The notes beneath the pieces were generated by a model, which saw only the letters and a list, made by a program, of their open reading frames with translations, was not told the origin of the DNA and did not search any database. A stretch of 64,000 nt of DNA from Acidobacteriota bacterium (GTDB taxonomy: Bacteria > Acidobacteriota > Vicinamibacteria > Marinacidobacterales > Marinacidobacteraceae): positions 62,001 through 126,000 of the forward strand of contig JAJEFG010000058.1 in the NCBI GenBank assembly GCA_022820545.1, read 5' to 3'. Of the stretch, positions 1 through 14,334 are shown in pieces (the stretch's first letter is position 1; each line of letters starts with the position of its first letter). Position numbers and translations under genes: made by a program.

Positions 1-5305
<5,305 letters not shown>

Positions 5306-5439
5306 GGAACGCTCTTTTCTGAATCAGCAATTGGCGGCGCGGAAATACGGGAGACTCCCGCGGATATCGACAGGATCAAAGACGCCTCGATTCAAAACCG
5401 TGAGAAGCGCAGAGATCGAACGGATCAATAGAAACAGAG

Positions 5440-5680
5440 GAGCCGTCGGTGGGGAATTATAGTCATTAATTGAGCGTGTGGAAAGTGGGGATAAATCATC
5501 CAAGTAACTGAAAAAAGGCCACTTGTGAGGTCTGTTGAATGTTGGGAAACTGCCCGGTTGATGGTGGGGTCCTGTGCAAAACCGCACAACCGGTGTCCGG
5601 CGGGTCTGGGCGGACCGGGTTTTCCACAGGAATCCACACGTTTTCCACAGGTTTTCCGCACCTTTTCCACATTCTTCGAG
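5440..5680. other. oriC: Candidate chromosomal replication origin (oriC) with DnaA-box array and AT-rich segment
   Basis: TTTTCCACA-type boxes at 5620-5628, 5641-5649, 5652-5660 (TTTTCCGCA) and 5663-5671, plus degenerate gAATCCACA at 5630-5638. Two opposite-orientation boxes at 5477-5485 (tgtggaaag) and 5486-5494 (tggggataa). AT-rich stretch about 5450-5520. Lies in the dnaN-dnaA spacer. Confidence 0.8.
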
Positions 5681-5792
5681 GGGCCCGAGGACCGTGAGTT
5701 TCCGCGTCCGGCCGAGCCTGGAACGCCGACCGGATCTCGCGTCGTCGTCGGGCCCCGGGGGTCTGGAGCAGACTCCCGCTCAGGCCGGCCGA

Positions 5793-7256
5793 TCAGGAAA
5801 GCTGGTCCAGGAGTCGCTCGAGGAGCTTGTTGAGTCCCAGATCACGCTTGCGCGCCGCGGCGATGCGACGGATCCCGTAGGTCACCGTCGAGTGGTCCCG
5901 TCGGAACTCCTTCCCGATCTCCACGAGAGTCCGGCCCGTTGTCTGGCGGCAAACGTACATCGCCACGTGGCGCGCAAGGACGAGCACGTTGGACCGCTGC
6001 TTCCCGACGAGACGCAGCGGCGCGAAGCCGAAGGCCTTCGCCACGGCCACCTGAACCTCCTGGATGGAGGGTTGCCGGCTTCGCCGGGAGGCGCGCTCCG
6101 AGAGGATCCGGTCCAGGAGAGCGGGAGTGATCCGGACCCGGTCGGCATGCGATTCGGAGGCCAGTTTGTTGACCGTGCCCTCGAGTTTCCGGACGTCGTG
6201 CTGGTAGCGGGAGGCGATGGTCTCCGCGACCCCATCCGGCAGCTCCAGCCCCAGGGTGGCGGCCTTCTTGCGCACGATGGCCGCCCGCGTTTCCCAGTCG
6301 GGACTGCCGATGTCGGTCGCCAGCCCGCTCTCCAGGCGGCTCCTGATCTGCCCGTCCAGGTTCGGGATATCCCGCGGGTCGCGGTCGGACGTCAGGACAA
6401 TCGGCCGGCCCCGGTCCGAGAGCGCGGTGAGGGCATAGAAGAACTCCTGGGCAACCCGGGTGAAGTTATCGAGACCGGTGATGAACTGGATGTTGTCCAC
6501 CAGCAACATGTCGAGCTGGGCGCACTCGTGGCGAAAACCGAAGAGATCGTGCGACCGGATGGCGCTGACCACATGCGTGCTGAAGGTGTCCCCCCTGGTC
6601 AGGAGGATCGTTCGGCCCGGGTTCTGTTCCAGAAACCGCCGGGCGATTGCCTGGAGGAGGTGGGTCTTGCCGAGCCCGGCCTCTCCATAGATCAGGAGGG
6701 GGTTGTAGGGCGAGTTCTCGACTCCCGGATTGCTCACGTCCAGAGCTGCCGAGTGGGCGAACCGGTTGCTCGCGCCGACGACGAAGGAGTCGAAGGAGAA
6801 GGAAGTGGAAACGGCGTCGCTCCGCAAGGACGGCCGCGGGGACTCGCCGTTCCCCGCGCGACGGGCGCCGGTCGGGACATCGTCCACCGCCGACACGCCG
6901 CCCGCCGTCCCCGGAGAGGCGCGGGCGTGCTCGGCCAGGAACGCGGCTTCCCCCGGGGCGGCGGAAGGACCCGCGGAGACCGAACACCGAATCGAGGCCA
7001 TCGGGCTGCCGGTTACCGCGAACGCGCTCAGGATCCGGTCCCGGTATTCGCCCTCGAGATGGTTCGCGAACATGGCGTTGGGAACCCGGATTACGACGAT
7101 GTCGTTTTCGGCCCCCACGAACCGGGCGGGAGCGAACCAGGTGTCGAATTCATGGGGAGAGAGGCTCGCCCTGATGGCGGACAGCACCTCCCTCCACTGG
7201 TCCTCGGCGGTTTCGGGCGCTTCGATGGCTGTTGTCAGGCGCGAAGTTCGGTGCAA
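5793..7256 (-). CDS. dnaA: Chromosomal replication initiator protein DnaA (TTG start)
   Basis: Walker A GEAGLGKTHLLQAIARRF, Walker B MLLVDNIQF, domain IV VLVLARHVAMYVCRQTTGRTLVEIGKEFRRDHSTVTYGIRRI. Confidence 0.96.
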   Translation of the reverse strand: MHRTSRLTTAIEAPETAEDQWREVLSAIRASLSPHEFDTWFAPARFVGAENDIVVIRVPNAMFANHLEGEYRDRILSAFAVTGSPMASIRCSVSAGPSAAPGEAAFLAEHARASPGTAGGVSAVDDVPTGARRAGNGESPRPSLRSDAVSTSFSFDSFVVGASNRFAHSAALDVSNPGVENSPYNPLLIYGEAGLGKTHLLQAIARRFLEQNPGRTILLTRGDTFSTHVVSAIRSHDLFGFRHECAQLDMLLVDNIQFITGLDNFTRVAQEFFYALTALSDRGRPIVLTSDRDPRDIPNLDGQIRSRLESGLATDIGSPDWETRAAIVRKKAATLGLELPDGVAETIASRYQHDVRKLEGTVNKLASESHADRVRITPALLDRILSERASRRSRQPSIQEVQVAVAKAFGFAPLRLVGKQRSNVLVLARHVAMYVCRQTTGRTLVEIGKEFRRDHSTVTYGIRRIAAARKRDLGLNKLLERLLDQLS

Positions 7257-7598
7257 GAAAAGATCGAAAGATTGGGGCTGGAGGCGCAGCGGTAGCTGGG
7301 ACGAAAAAGGGAAAAGAGCCGCCCGCCCGGCTCGCGGCGGCGCGGTTCTCGACGACCGGGGCGGAGTGTAGCAACGCCCCTTCGGGACCCGTCAACCCGG
7401 TCGTGACAATCCCAAGAATTTCCCGAGAAAAAGCGGTACAGGGCCAACGGCGCGGGGTCTTTTGGGCCGGTCTTGGCTCGCGGGGAATCCAGTACCGCGG
7501 CTTCGGACGCGCGGCATTCGCACGGGCAGGCACCGCCCGAGGAACGCTTACAGCGCCATGGACGACCCATGTCCGTTCGGCGGGAAACCGAAACTGAC

Positions 7599-7628
7599 TT
7601 TACGCGAAACGTGCGATGGCGGTATACT
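7599..7628 (+). promoter_or_regulatory. Putative sigma70-type promoter for rpmH-rnpA
   Basis: TTTACG (7599-7604), 18-bp spacer, TATACT (7623-7628), upstream of rpmH at 7708. Confidence 0.45.
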
Positions 7629-7649
7629 GTCGCGCTCGGCGGAGCGGGG

Positions 7650-7678
7650 CGGCGGCCTCGACCGCCGGGTTTTTCTTT
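7650..7678 (+). terminator. Intrinsic-terminator-like hairpin in the rpmH leader
   Basis: CGGCGG-cctcga-CCGCCG followed by GGTTTTTCTTT. Confidence 0.5.
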
Positions 7679-7707
7679 AGATTCAATGACTTGGAGAGGA
7701 CAATCCC

Positions 7708-7842
7708 GTGAAACGGACCTTTCAGCCCAATAGGCGGCGGAGGAAGCGGAAGCACGGTTTCCGGGCACGGATGAGCACTCCCGGCGGCCGCGCGGTCATC
7801 GCCCGCCGGCGTCGCCGGGGCCGTCGAAGGCTGTCGGCGTAG
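7708..7842 (+). CDS. rpmH: 50S ribosomal protein L34
   Basis: GTG start; [44 protein letters not shown]. Canonical L34, too short for the ORF track. Confidence 0.97.
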   Translation: MKRTFQPNRRRRKRKHGFRARMSTPGGRAVIARRRRRGRRRLSA

Positions 7843-7861
7843 CCTGCTGAGCTGCCGGTAG

Positions 7862-8251
7862 ATGATGGACGCCCGCCGGGACGGGTCTTTGTCGCGGGAC
7901 CAGCGGATCGTCCGGTCCTCCGAGTTCCGTGCGGTGATGGCGGCCGGAGCGCGCGGCGTTTCCCCCTACCTCGTGGCCATCCGGCCGGCCGGAGACACCG
8001 GCGGGGCGCCTCCCCGCCTGGGCGTGGTGGCCAGCCGGAAGATCGGAGGGGCGGTCCGGCGGTCCCGGGCCAAGCGTCTCCTGCGCGAGGTGTACCGGCG
8101 GGGCGAACGTCCTGCCGGAGATCTCGTCCTGATCGCCCGTCGCGGAATCGAGGACGCCTCCTGGCCGGACCTGGAGCGCGCCTACCGGACCGCGACCCGG
8201 AGGGCGGGTGGAAGCGGACGCGACCGGCGCCGGCATGGACGACAGGCTTGA
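7862..8251 (+). CDS. rnpA: Ribonuclease P protein component
   Basis: [29 protein letters not shown] signature; immediately downstream of rpmH. Confidence 0.93.
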   Translation: MMDARRDGSLSRDQRIVRSSEFRAVMAAGARGVSPYLVAIRPAGDTGGAPPRLGVVASRKIGGAVRRSRAKRLLREVYRRGERPAGDLVLIARRGIEDASWPDLERAYRTATRRAGGSGRDRRRHGRQA

Positions 8252-8585
8252 GATGGCGACCGTCAACCGCGCGACCATGACGCTCGCCGAGCGGGATTCG
8301 GGAATCCTGAGTCGTGCTCTCGCCGGGTTCTTCCTGAGCCTCATCTGGGTGTATCGAGTGGCGCTCAGTCCGCTGTTCGCGGGAGTCTGCCGGTTCCAGC
8401 CGTCGTGTTCGCACTATGCCGAGGAAGCCATCCGGCTTCATGGTCCCGGGCGCGGGTCTGTACTCGCCGCCCGCCGGCTGTTGCGCTGTCATCCGTTCGG
8501 CGGGTCGGGATACGACGCGGTGCCCGCGCCGCCCGGGCGGAGCGGCAGCCTCGGCGCTGACTTCGGTTCCCCCACGGAGCGCTGA
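8208..8585 (+). CDS. yidD: Membrane protein insertion efficiency factor YidD
   Basis: [62 protein letters not shown] is canonical YidD. The exact start is uncertain; overlaps rnpA. Confidence 0.95.
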   Translation: MEADATGAGMDDRLEMATVNRATMTLAERDSGILSRALAGFFLSLIWVYRVALSPLFAGVCRFQPSCSHYAEEAIRLHGPGRGSVLAARRLLRCHPFGGSGYDAVPAPPGRSGSLGADFGSPTER

Positions 8586-8587
8586 TC

Positions 8588-10342
8588 ATGGAACGCCGCG
8601 TACTTCTCGCGTTCCTGCTGTCGTTCTTCGTCTTTCTCCTCTTCGTCCGCTTTTTCGGGCCCGAGAGCGCGCCGCCGGCGCCTCCGGCGGAGGAAACACC
8701 GGTCGCCGCAAGCCCCACGTCACCCCCGGCCCCTGACGTCTCCGTCCCCGCGGCCGAAACCGCCCTTCCCGACACTCCCACGGAGGCACGGGAGGCGGAG
8801 CGCGAGCAGATGGTGGTGGTGGAGACGAGCCGCTACGTGGCCGAGTTCTCCAACCGCGGCGGACGCCTTCTGAGCCTTCGGCTGCTCGAGCACACGGATT
8901 CCCGGGGCGCCCCGCTCGAGGCGCTGCCCCAGGGCGACGATCTCGTCGACTCGGTCCGCCCGCTCGACGTGGTGCTCCCCGGCGATCCGGCGCCCGGCCG
9001 CCTGACGACCGCACTGCACGAGGTCGCCGTGGATGGGCAGGTCCGGACGGGGCCCGTCCGGCTGGAACTGAGGGACGGGGAAACCCGCGAGATCGAGTTC
9101 CGCTGGGCGTCGGCGGACGGCCTCGAGGTGTCGAAGACCGTCCGGGTTCAGGGCGGCGACTACCGGATGGGGGTGTCCGTGTCGGCAATCCGGGGAGGCG
9201 CGGAGCAGTTGAAGGAGGTCTTGTTCGGTCCCGGGATCGAGCACGAAAGCTCCGTCGGGAGATACGAGACCGCCGAGCAGGGCGTCATCGAGTCCGGGGG
9301 CGAGAGCCGGCTCTTCTCCTTCGCCGAAGCGGCCGGCGGAGAGGCGGCGAGCCTGTCAGCCCAGGCGGTGGGCGTCGCGTCGCACTACTTCGCGGGACTC
9401 CTGGTGGCCGACCCCGGCCAGCGCTACGAGGCGCGGCTGGAGGCGCTGGCGATTCCCTGGGAGAGCTTTGAACTCGTCCCCGAGGACGCGAGCGGCTCCC
9501 GGAATGTTCTGGTCGCGCACCTGAGATCCGCAGAGACCAGCCAATTCACGCTGTTCACGGGCCCGAAGCAGGTGGAGCTGCTCACCGAACTCGGAGTGGA
9601 CATCGTGGAATTCGGCGCCTGGCTGCGGTTCCTGGTGGTTCCGATTCGGCAGGGGCTGCTCTGGGCCTACGACCTGATGGGCAACTACGGATGGGCCATC
9701 GTGCTGGTGACCATCCTGATCAGCCTGCTGCTCGCGCCGCTGAAGCACTACAGCTACGTCTCCATCCGGCGGATGCAGAAGATCAGCCCGCAGGTGAAGC
9801 GGATTCAGGACAAGTACAAGGCGCTGAAACCGACCGATCCGAAACGCAGCGAAATGAACCAGGAGATGGTGGCCCTGTACCGGGAGCACAACGTCTCACC
9901 CATCGGCGGCTGTCTGCCCATGCTGCTGATGATTCCCTTCTTCTTCGCCTTCTACCGGTTGCTGGTGGTTTCCGTCGAGCTGCGGCATGCCCCGTTCGTG
10001 TTCTGGGTGCAGGACCTGTCCCGGGAGGATCCCTACTTCATCCTGCCATTGCTGATGGGAGCGAGTCAGCTCATCATGCAGAAGATGACCGCGACCCAGG
10101 CAGAGGGCATCCAGGCCAAGATCATGATGTTCATGCCCGTGGTCTTCGTCCTGATCATGGCCTGGGCGCCGTCCGGCCTGGTGCTCTACTGGTTCGCGAA
10201 CAACGTGATTTCCATGGGGCAACAGGCGGTGACCAGCCGGATCATGGACCGCCGGGAGGCGGAGGTCAGCGTCGTCGAGGTGGCGGGCAAGGGCAAACGG
10301 AACAAGGGCGGCTCGAGACGAAGACTGATGGCCGGGAAATGA
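8588..10342 (+). CDS. yidC: Membrane protein insertase YidC
   Basis: N-terminal TM, periplasmic domain, and C-terminal YGWAIVLVTILISLLLAPLKHYSYVSIRRMQKISPQVKRIQDKYK... core. Confidence 0.96.
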   Translation: MERRVLLAFLLSFFVFLLFVRFFGPESAPPAPPAEETPVAASPTSPPAPDVSVPAAETALPDTPTEAREAEREQMVVVETSRYVAEFSNRGGRLLSLRLLEHTDSRGAPLEALPQGDDLVDSVRPLDVVLPGDPAPGRLTTALHEVAVDGQVRTGPVRLELRDGETREIEFRWASADGLEVSKTVRVQGGDYRMGVSVSAIRGGAEQLKEVLFGPGIEHESSVGRYETAEQGVIESGGESRLFSFAEAAGGEAASLSAQAVGVASHYFAGLLVADPGQRYEARLEALAIPWESFELVPEDASGSRNVLVAHLRSAETSQFTLFTGPKQVELLTELGVDIVEFGAWLRFLVVPIRQGLLWAYDLMGNYGWAIVLVTILISLLLAPLKHYSYVSIRRMQKISPQVKRIQDKYKALKPTDPKRSEMNQEMVALYREHNVSPIGGCLPMLLMIPFFFAFYRLLVVSVELRHAPFVFWVQDLSREDPYFILPLLMGASQLIMQKMTATQAEGIQAKIMMFMPVVFVLIMAWAPSGLVLYWFANNVISMGQQAVTSRIMDRREAEVSVVEVAGKGKRNKGGSRRRLMAGK

Positions 10343-10962
10343 CGGCCGGGCCTCTGGCCGAGGCCCTGTCCGGCGTCGAGCCGCCGATTCCCCCGGAGGC
10401 ACGCGAGCAGTTGGCGCATCTCTTCCGGATGCTCGGCAACTGGCGAGGCGCGGGGATCGTGGGTTTTCGGTCGGAAGAGGACCTCGCGCTCCACTACTTT
10501 CGGGAGGCGCTGCTCCTGGTCCGCCTGCTGCCGGAGCAGGGTCCTTTCCTGGACATCGGGAGCGGCGGCGGAACGCCGGCGCTGCCGCTCGCGATCGCCG
10601 GTGGCGGACACTGGCTCCTGCTGGAGCCGCGGCAGGTCTCGGCTGCCTTTCTGGAGATGGCCGCCGACAAGCTCGGGCTCAGCGCGCGCGTTCGCGTCGT
10701 CAGGCAAAGACTCAAGGAGTTCTTGAACTCGGGGGCGGGACGTGCCGAGCTCGCGCGCGTTTCGGCCGTGACGATGCGCGCGGTCAAGCTGCAGCGCGGC
10801 GAATGGGCCATGCTGGCGGCGGGAACGTCCGCCGGGGCGCCGGTGATCTGGCCAACCTCTCGCGCCGCCCGGGAACGCGCCGCGCTCGAGAGCGGCCTCT
10901 TCAGCGAGGAATTCGTCCCCGCGGACCGGGGGATTGTCTGGGTCGGACGACGCGTCAAGTGA
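10339..10962 (+). CDS. rsmG: 16S rRNA (guanine-527-N7)-methyltransferase
   Basis: FLDIGSGGGTPALPLAIA SAM motif; ATGA overlap with yidC; position before parAB. Confidence 0.88.
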   Translation: MTAGPLAEALSGVEPPIPPEAREQLAHLFRMLGNWRGAGIVGFRSEEDLALHYFREALLLVRLLPEQGPFLDIGSGGGTPALPLAIAGGGHWLLLEPRQVSAAFLEMAADKLGLSARVRVVRQRLKEFLNSGAGRAELARVSAVTMRAVKLQRGEWAMLAAGTSAGAPVIWPTSRAARERAALESGLFSEEFVPADRGIVWVGRRVK

Positions 10963-10980
10963 TCGCTTTGAGGGCCGGGT

Positions 10981-10996
10981 TGTTTCACGTGAAACA
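10981..10996. promoter_or_regulatory. parS: parS centromere site
   Basis: TGTTTCACGTGAAACA, perfect 16-bp palindrome matching the established parS consensus, between rsmG and parA. Confidence 0.95.
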
Positions 10997-11041
10997 CACG
11001 ACGGTTCGTCGAATCGTCGTGGTAGTCTCGGGTCCCTCCAG

Positions 11042-11818
11042 ATGAGGATTCTGGCGGTCGTCAACCAGAAGGGGGGGGTTGGCAAGACCACCACCACGGT
11101 GAACCTGGGCGCGGCTCTGGCGATCAGCGGGCATCGTTGCCTGGTCGTGGATCTGGATCCTCAGAGCAACCTCACCACCAGTCTCGGGATGCAGATCGCC
11201 GAGGACGGATACAGCATCTATGACGTGCTCGTGGACCGGGAGCCCCTCGGTCGTGCCGTTCTGGATACGGACATTCCGAATCTGAGCGCGTGTCCTTCCG
11301 ATCCTTCGCTGGCCGCCGCGGACCTGCAGATCGCTGCGGACGATCCGGACCCCCACCGCCGGGCGCTCCGGCTCCGCGACGGGCTCTCGGATTTCGCCCG
11401 GGACGAGCCGGGGGCCGAATTCGTCCTGCTGGACTGTCCTCCGTCCCTGGGACTGCTCACGGTCAACGCCCTCGTCGCGGCCAATGCCGTTGTCGTCCCC
11501 ATGCAGTGCGAGTTCTTTGCGATGCAGGGACTTTCCCGGCTGCTCGATACCGTGAGTCGCATCGGGCGCTCCTGGAATCCGGGACTCGATCTGCTGGGGG
11601 TCCTCTTCACCATGGTTGATCGGCGCACGAACCTCGCACGGGACGTGATCGCCGAGGTTCGGGACAAGCTGGGGGACCGGGTCTTCGACTCCGTCGTTCC
11701 TCGATCGGTCCGGGCCGCCGAAGCGCCCTCCTACGGGCTCCCGCTGCAGATCTACGACCCGCGGTCCAAGGTGGCGGTGGCCTACGCCGACCTCGCGCAG
11801 GAGGTTCTTGCCCGGTGA
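11042..11818 (+). CDS. parA: Chromosome partitioning ATPase ParA (Soj)
   Basis: MRILAVVNQKGGVGKTTTTVNLGAALA deviant Walker A; LLDCPPSLGLLTVNAL. Confidence 0.96.
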   Translation: MRILAVVNQKGGVGKTTTTVNLGAALAISGHRCLVVDLDPQSNLTTSLGMQIAEDGYSIYDVLVDREPLGRAVLDTDIPNLSACPSDPSLAAADLQIAADDPDPHRRALRLRDGLSDFARDEPGAEFVLLDCPPSLGLLTVNALVAANAVVVPMQCEFFAMQGLSRLLDTVSRIGRSWNPGLDLLGVLFTMVDRRTNLARDVIAEVRDKLGDRVFDSVVPRSVRAAEAPSYGLPLQIYDPRSKVAVAYADLAQEVLAR

Positions 11819-12675
11819 AGCGGCGTGGTCTGGGGCGCGGCCTCGATGCCCTGCTTCCGTCGGCGGTGTCGGCCGACGGATCGCGCTCGGCGCCGGTCGG
11901 CGAGCTGGTGCCGAATCCCGCGCAGCCGCGCTCGCAGATCGCGCCCGAGGACCTGGAGGGACTGGCCGCGTCCATCGCTGCCCGCGGCGTCATCGAACCG
12001 ATCGTGGTCCGGCCGCAGGCCGGGAGATTCCAGATCATCGCCGGGGAGCGCCGGTGGCGCGCCGCGCAGTTGGCGGGGCTTGAGCGCGTGCCGGTCGTGG
12101 TCCGCGACGCCTCCGATGAGGACGTCGGGCTGCTGGCGCTGGTCGAGAACCTGCAACGGGAGGATCTCAATCCGATCGAGGAGGCGCTGGCCTTTCGCCG
12201 GCTCGCCGATGCGGGAGGAATGACCCACGGCGCCATTGCCACGGAGGTCGGGCGCAGCCGCACCGCGGTGACCAACACGCTGCGGCTGTTGGAGTTGACG
12301 CCCCACGTCAGGCGTCTGGTGGAAACGGGGAAGCTGCGGGCGGCGGCGGCCCGGGCGCTCGTTCCGCTCGATGCCGTAACCCAGGCCGCGCTGGCCGAGG
12401 AAATCGTTCGGGGCGACCTTTCGGTTCGGGAGGTCGAACGCCGGGTCAAGCGGACCCGGGAGGCGGGCGGGCCCGGGCCGGCAGGCGCGTCCCGGCCGTC
12501 CGGTCTGGATCCAAACACCCGCGACGCGCAGGAGCGCATGCAGCGGTCGGTCGGGTTTCCCGTCCAGATCCGGCGGCGTGGCAAGGGCGGCGCCGTCCAG
12601 ATACAATTTTTCTCCGAGGATGACCTGCACCGCATCTTCGTCTTGTTGACCAGCGAACGGGAAGTGAGCGAATAG
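11815..12675 (+). CDS. parB: Chromosome partitioning protein ParB (Spo0J), GTG start
   Basis: LVPNPAQPR, IAGERRWRAAQLAGL, LVENLQREDLNPIEEA motifs; overlaps the parA stop. Confidence 0.96.
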   Translation: MKRRGLGRGLDALLPSAVSADGSRSAPVGELVPNPAQPRSQIAPEDLEGLAASIAARGVIEPIVVRPQAGRFQIIAGERRWRAAQLAGLERVPVVVRDASDEDVGLLALVENLQREDLNPIEEALAFRRLADAGGMTHGAIATEVGRSRTAVTNTLRLLELTPHVRRLVETGKLRAAAARALVPLDAVTQAALAEEIVRGDLSVREVERRVKRTREAGGPGPAGASRPSGLDPNTRDAQERMQRSVGFPVQIRRRGKGGAVQIQFFSEDDLHRIFVLLTSEREVSE

Positions 12676-12679
12676 AACG

Positions 12680-13108
12680 ATGGCACGAGACCCATCGCGG
12701 GACGCCCATAGCGGATATGTCGGATCCGGGTCGCGTCTGTCAGGCCGACTGAACGCGCCGGGCCCGTTCAACGTGAACGGGGAATTCGTGGGAGAGATCC
12801 ACTCCGAGGATGAGGTTTCGGTGGGCAACTCCGGGAACTTCGACGGCCGGATCTACGCCCGGCGAGTCGTCGTGGAGGGCGGAGGCCGGGTAAGCGGCGA
12901 GATCGCGGCGCAGGACGTCATCGTGCATTCCGGAGGGTCCATTGCCGGCGTTGCGGTCCAGGCCGCCAATCTGACCCTGGAAGCCAAGAGCGACGCCGAC
13001 GGCGCGCACTTCCGGGTCCACCGCGATTACCAGCGCTCGCCGTCCCAGGCGGCGGCCAACCGGGCTCCGGCACCACCGGCGAAGGGACCCCAAAGCGCCA
13101 GCGCCTGA
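12680..13108 (+). CDS. Bactofilin family cytoskeletal protein
   Basis: NVNGEFVGEIHSEDEVSVGNSGNFDGRIYARRVVVEGGGRVSGEIAAQDVIVHSGGSIAG beta-helical repeat typical of bactofilins; 4 nt after parB. Confidence 0.85.
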   Translation: MARDPSRDAHSGYVGSGSRLSGRLNAPGPFNVNGEFVGEIHSEDEVSVGNSGNFDGRIYARRVVVEGGGRVSGEIAAQDVIVHSGGSIAGVAVQAANLTLEAKSDADGAHFRVHRDYQRSPSQAAANRAPAPPAKGPQSASA

Positions 13109-13291
13109 CGGCCGTTTCAGGCCCCCGGACGTGTTGGCAAGGCCGGTGTCCGGTGATAGCCTTCCCGCCGTCCGTGGCGGGTCAGTTCGCTGACCGCGCG
13201 CATCCGGCCGCCCTCGGTTTTCCCGACTGGTGTCCTCCCGCTTTCTGGTGGGGCGGCCGAGTCTCCTTGCCCTCGATAGGCCGTAGGTTTC

Positions 13292-13720
13292 GTGACCATC
13301 ATTCCTGACTTGACCGCCCTGATCGTGTCGGTGATCGTCGTGTGCCTGACCCTCGTCCTGAAGCGGCAGTTCTTCGAGCCCCTGGCGCACGCGATGGAGG
13401 CGAGGGAGACGCAGGCCGGCGGCGCCCGTGAGGCCCGCGAAGCGGCGGAAGCCGAAGTCCAGGCCGCGGAGACCCGGGTTGCGGACGCGGTCGCCGCCGT
13501 GCGCGAGGAGGGCTACCGCGAGATGGACCGGATCCGGCGCGAGGCGGGCGATCGCGCCGACGCCACCTTGCTGGCGGCCCGGGAAGCGGCGGCGCAAACC
13601 CTCGAGGCGGGCAAGGACTCGCTCCGGGAGCAGACCGCGCGCGCGGCCTCCGAGCTCGAAACGGCTGCCGAGAGCCTGGCGAACGATTTGACCGCTCGCA
13701 TTCTGCGCCGCGCTTCATGA
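13292..13720 (+). CDS. F0F1 ATP synthase subunit b' (AtpF-like)
   Basis: N-terminal TM then long Ala/Glu/Arg coiled coil; first gene of the atp cluster; overlaps the next gene by ATGA. Confidence 0.85.
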   Translation: MTIIPDLTALIVSVIVVCLTLVLKRQFFEPLAHAMEARETQAGGAREAREAAEAEVQAAETRVADAVAAVREEGYREMDRIRREAGDRADATLLAAREAAAQTLEAGKDSLREQTARAASELETAAESLANDLTARILRRAS

Positions 13721-14316
13721 AGCGGTTTCGGCGGCTCGTGTTCACCGGAACAGGAGCCAGGCTGACACTGCGGCCGCTCCCGGTGGCGGCCCTCGCCGGC
13801 GTCATTCTGGCCACCATGGCGGCGCCGGCGTTCGCTGCCGAGGAGGGGACCTCGTATCTCCCCAGGATCGTCAACTTCACGATCCTCGTGACGATCCTGG
13901 TCCTCGCTCTTCGCAAGCCGATCGCGGGCTATCTCGAGGCGCGGGCGCTCCAGATTCGGGAGCAGCTTGCCGCGGCGCGGGCAGATCGCGAGGAGGCCGC
14001 CCGGGCGGCCGAACGCGCGACGGCGCGGTTTCGCGAACTGGACGACGAGGTGGAGGCGGCGCGGCAGCGGATCACCGAAGCCGCGACCGCCGAGGGCCGC
14101 CGCATCGTGGCGGCCGCTGAGGAACAGGCGAAGAAAATCGGCGCCGCGGCCCAGGCCGAACTGAACCAGGAAGTGCGGGTAGCGGAGCGCCGCCTGGCCG
14201 CCGGAGCGGCGCGGGCGGCCGTCGAGGTCGCGCGGACGCGGCTCCGCGACACCATGTCCGAGGAAGACCATCGGCGCCTCATCGACGCCGGGATGACGGC
14301 GATCCGCCGCGACTGA
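13717..14316 (+). CDS. atpF: F0F1 ATP synthase subunit b with signal-peptide-like N-terminus
   Basis: LPRIVNFTILVTILVLALRKPIAGYLEARALQIREQLAAARADREEA; precedes atpH. Confidence 0.9.
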   Translation: MKRFRRLVFTGTGARLTLRPLPVAALAGVILATMAAPAFAAEEGTSYLPRIVNFTILVTILVLALRKPIAGYLEARALQIREQLAAARADREEAARAAERATARFRELDDEVEAARQRITEAATAEGRRIVAAAEEQAKKIGAAAQAELNQEVRVAERRLAAGAARAAVEVARTRLRDTMSEEDHRRLIDAGMTAIRRD

Positions 14317-14334
14317 TTGGAAGGCGCACCGGCA

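Noticed and set aside
7257-7707. Alternative oriC in the dnaA-rpmH divergent spacer
   Set aside because: Gene orientation would fit, but no recognisable TTWTCCACA boxes or strong AT-rich DUE were seen, unlike the dnaN-dnaA spacer. A bipartite origin cannot be excluded.
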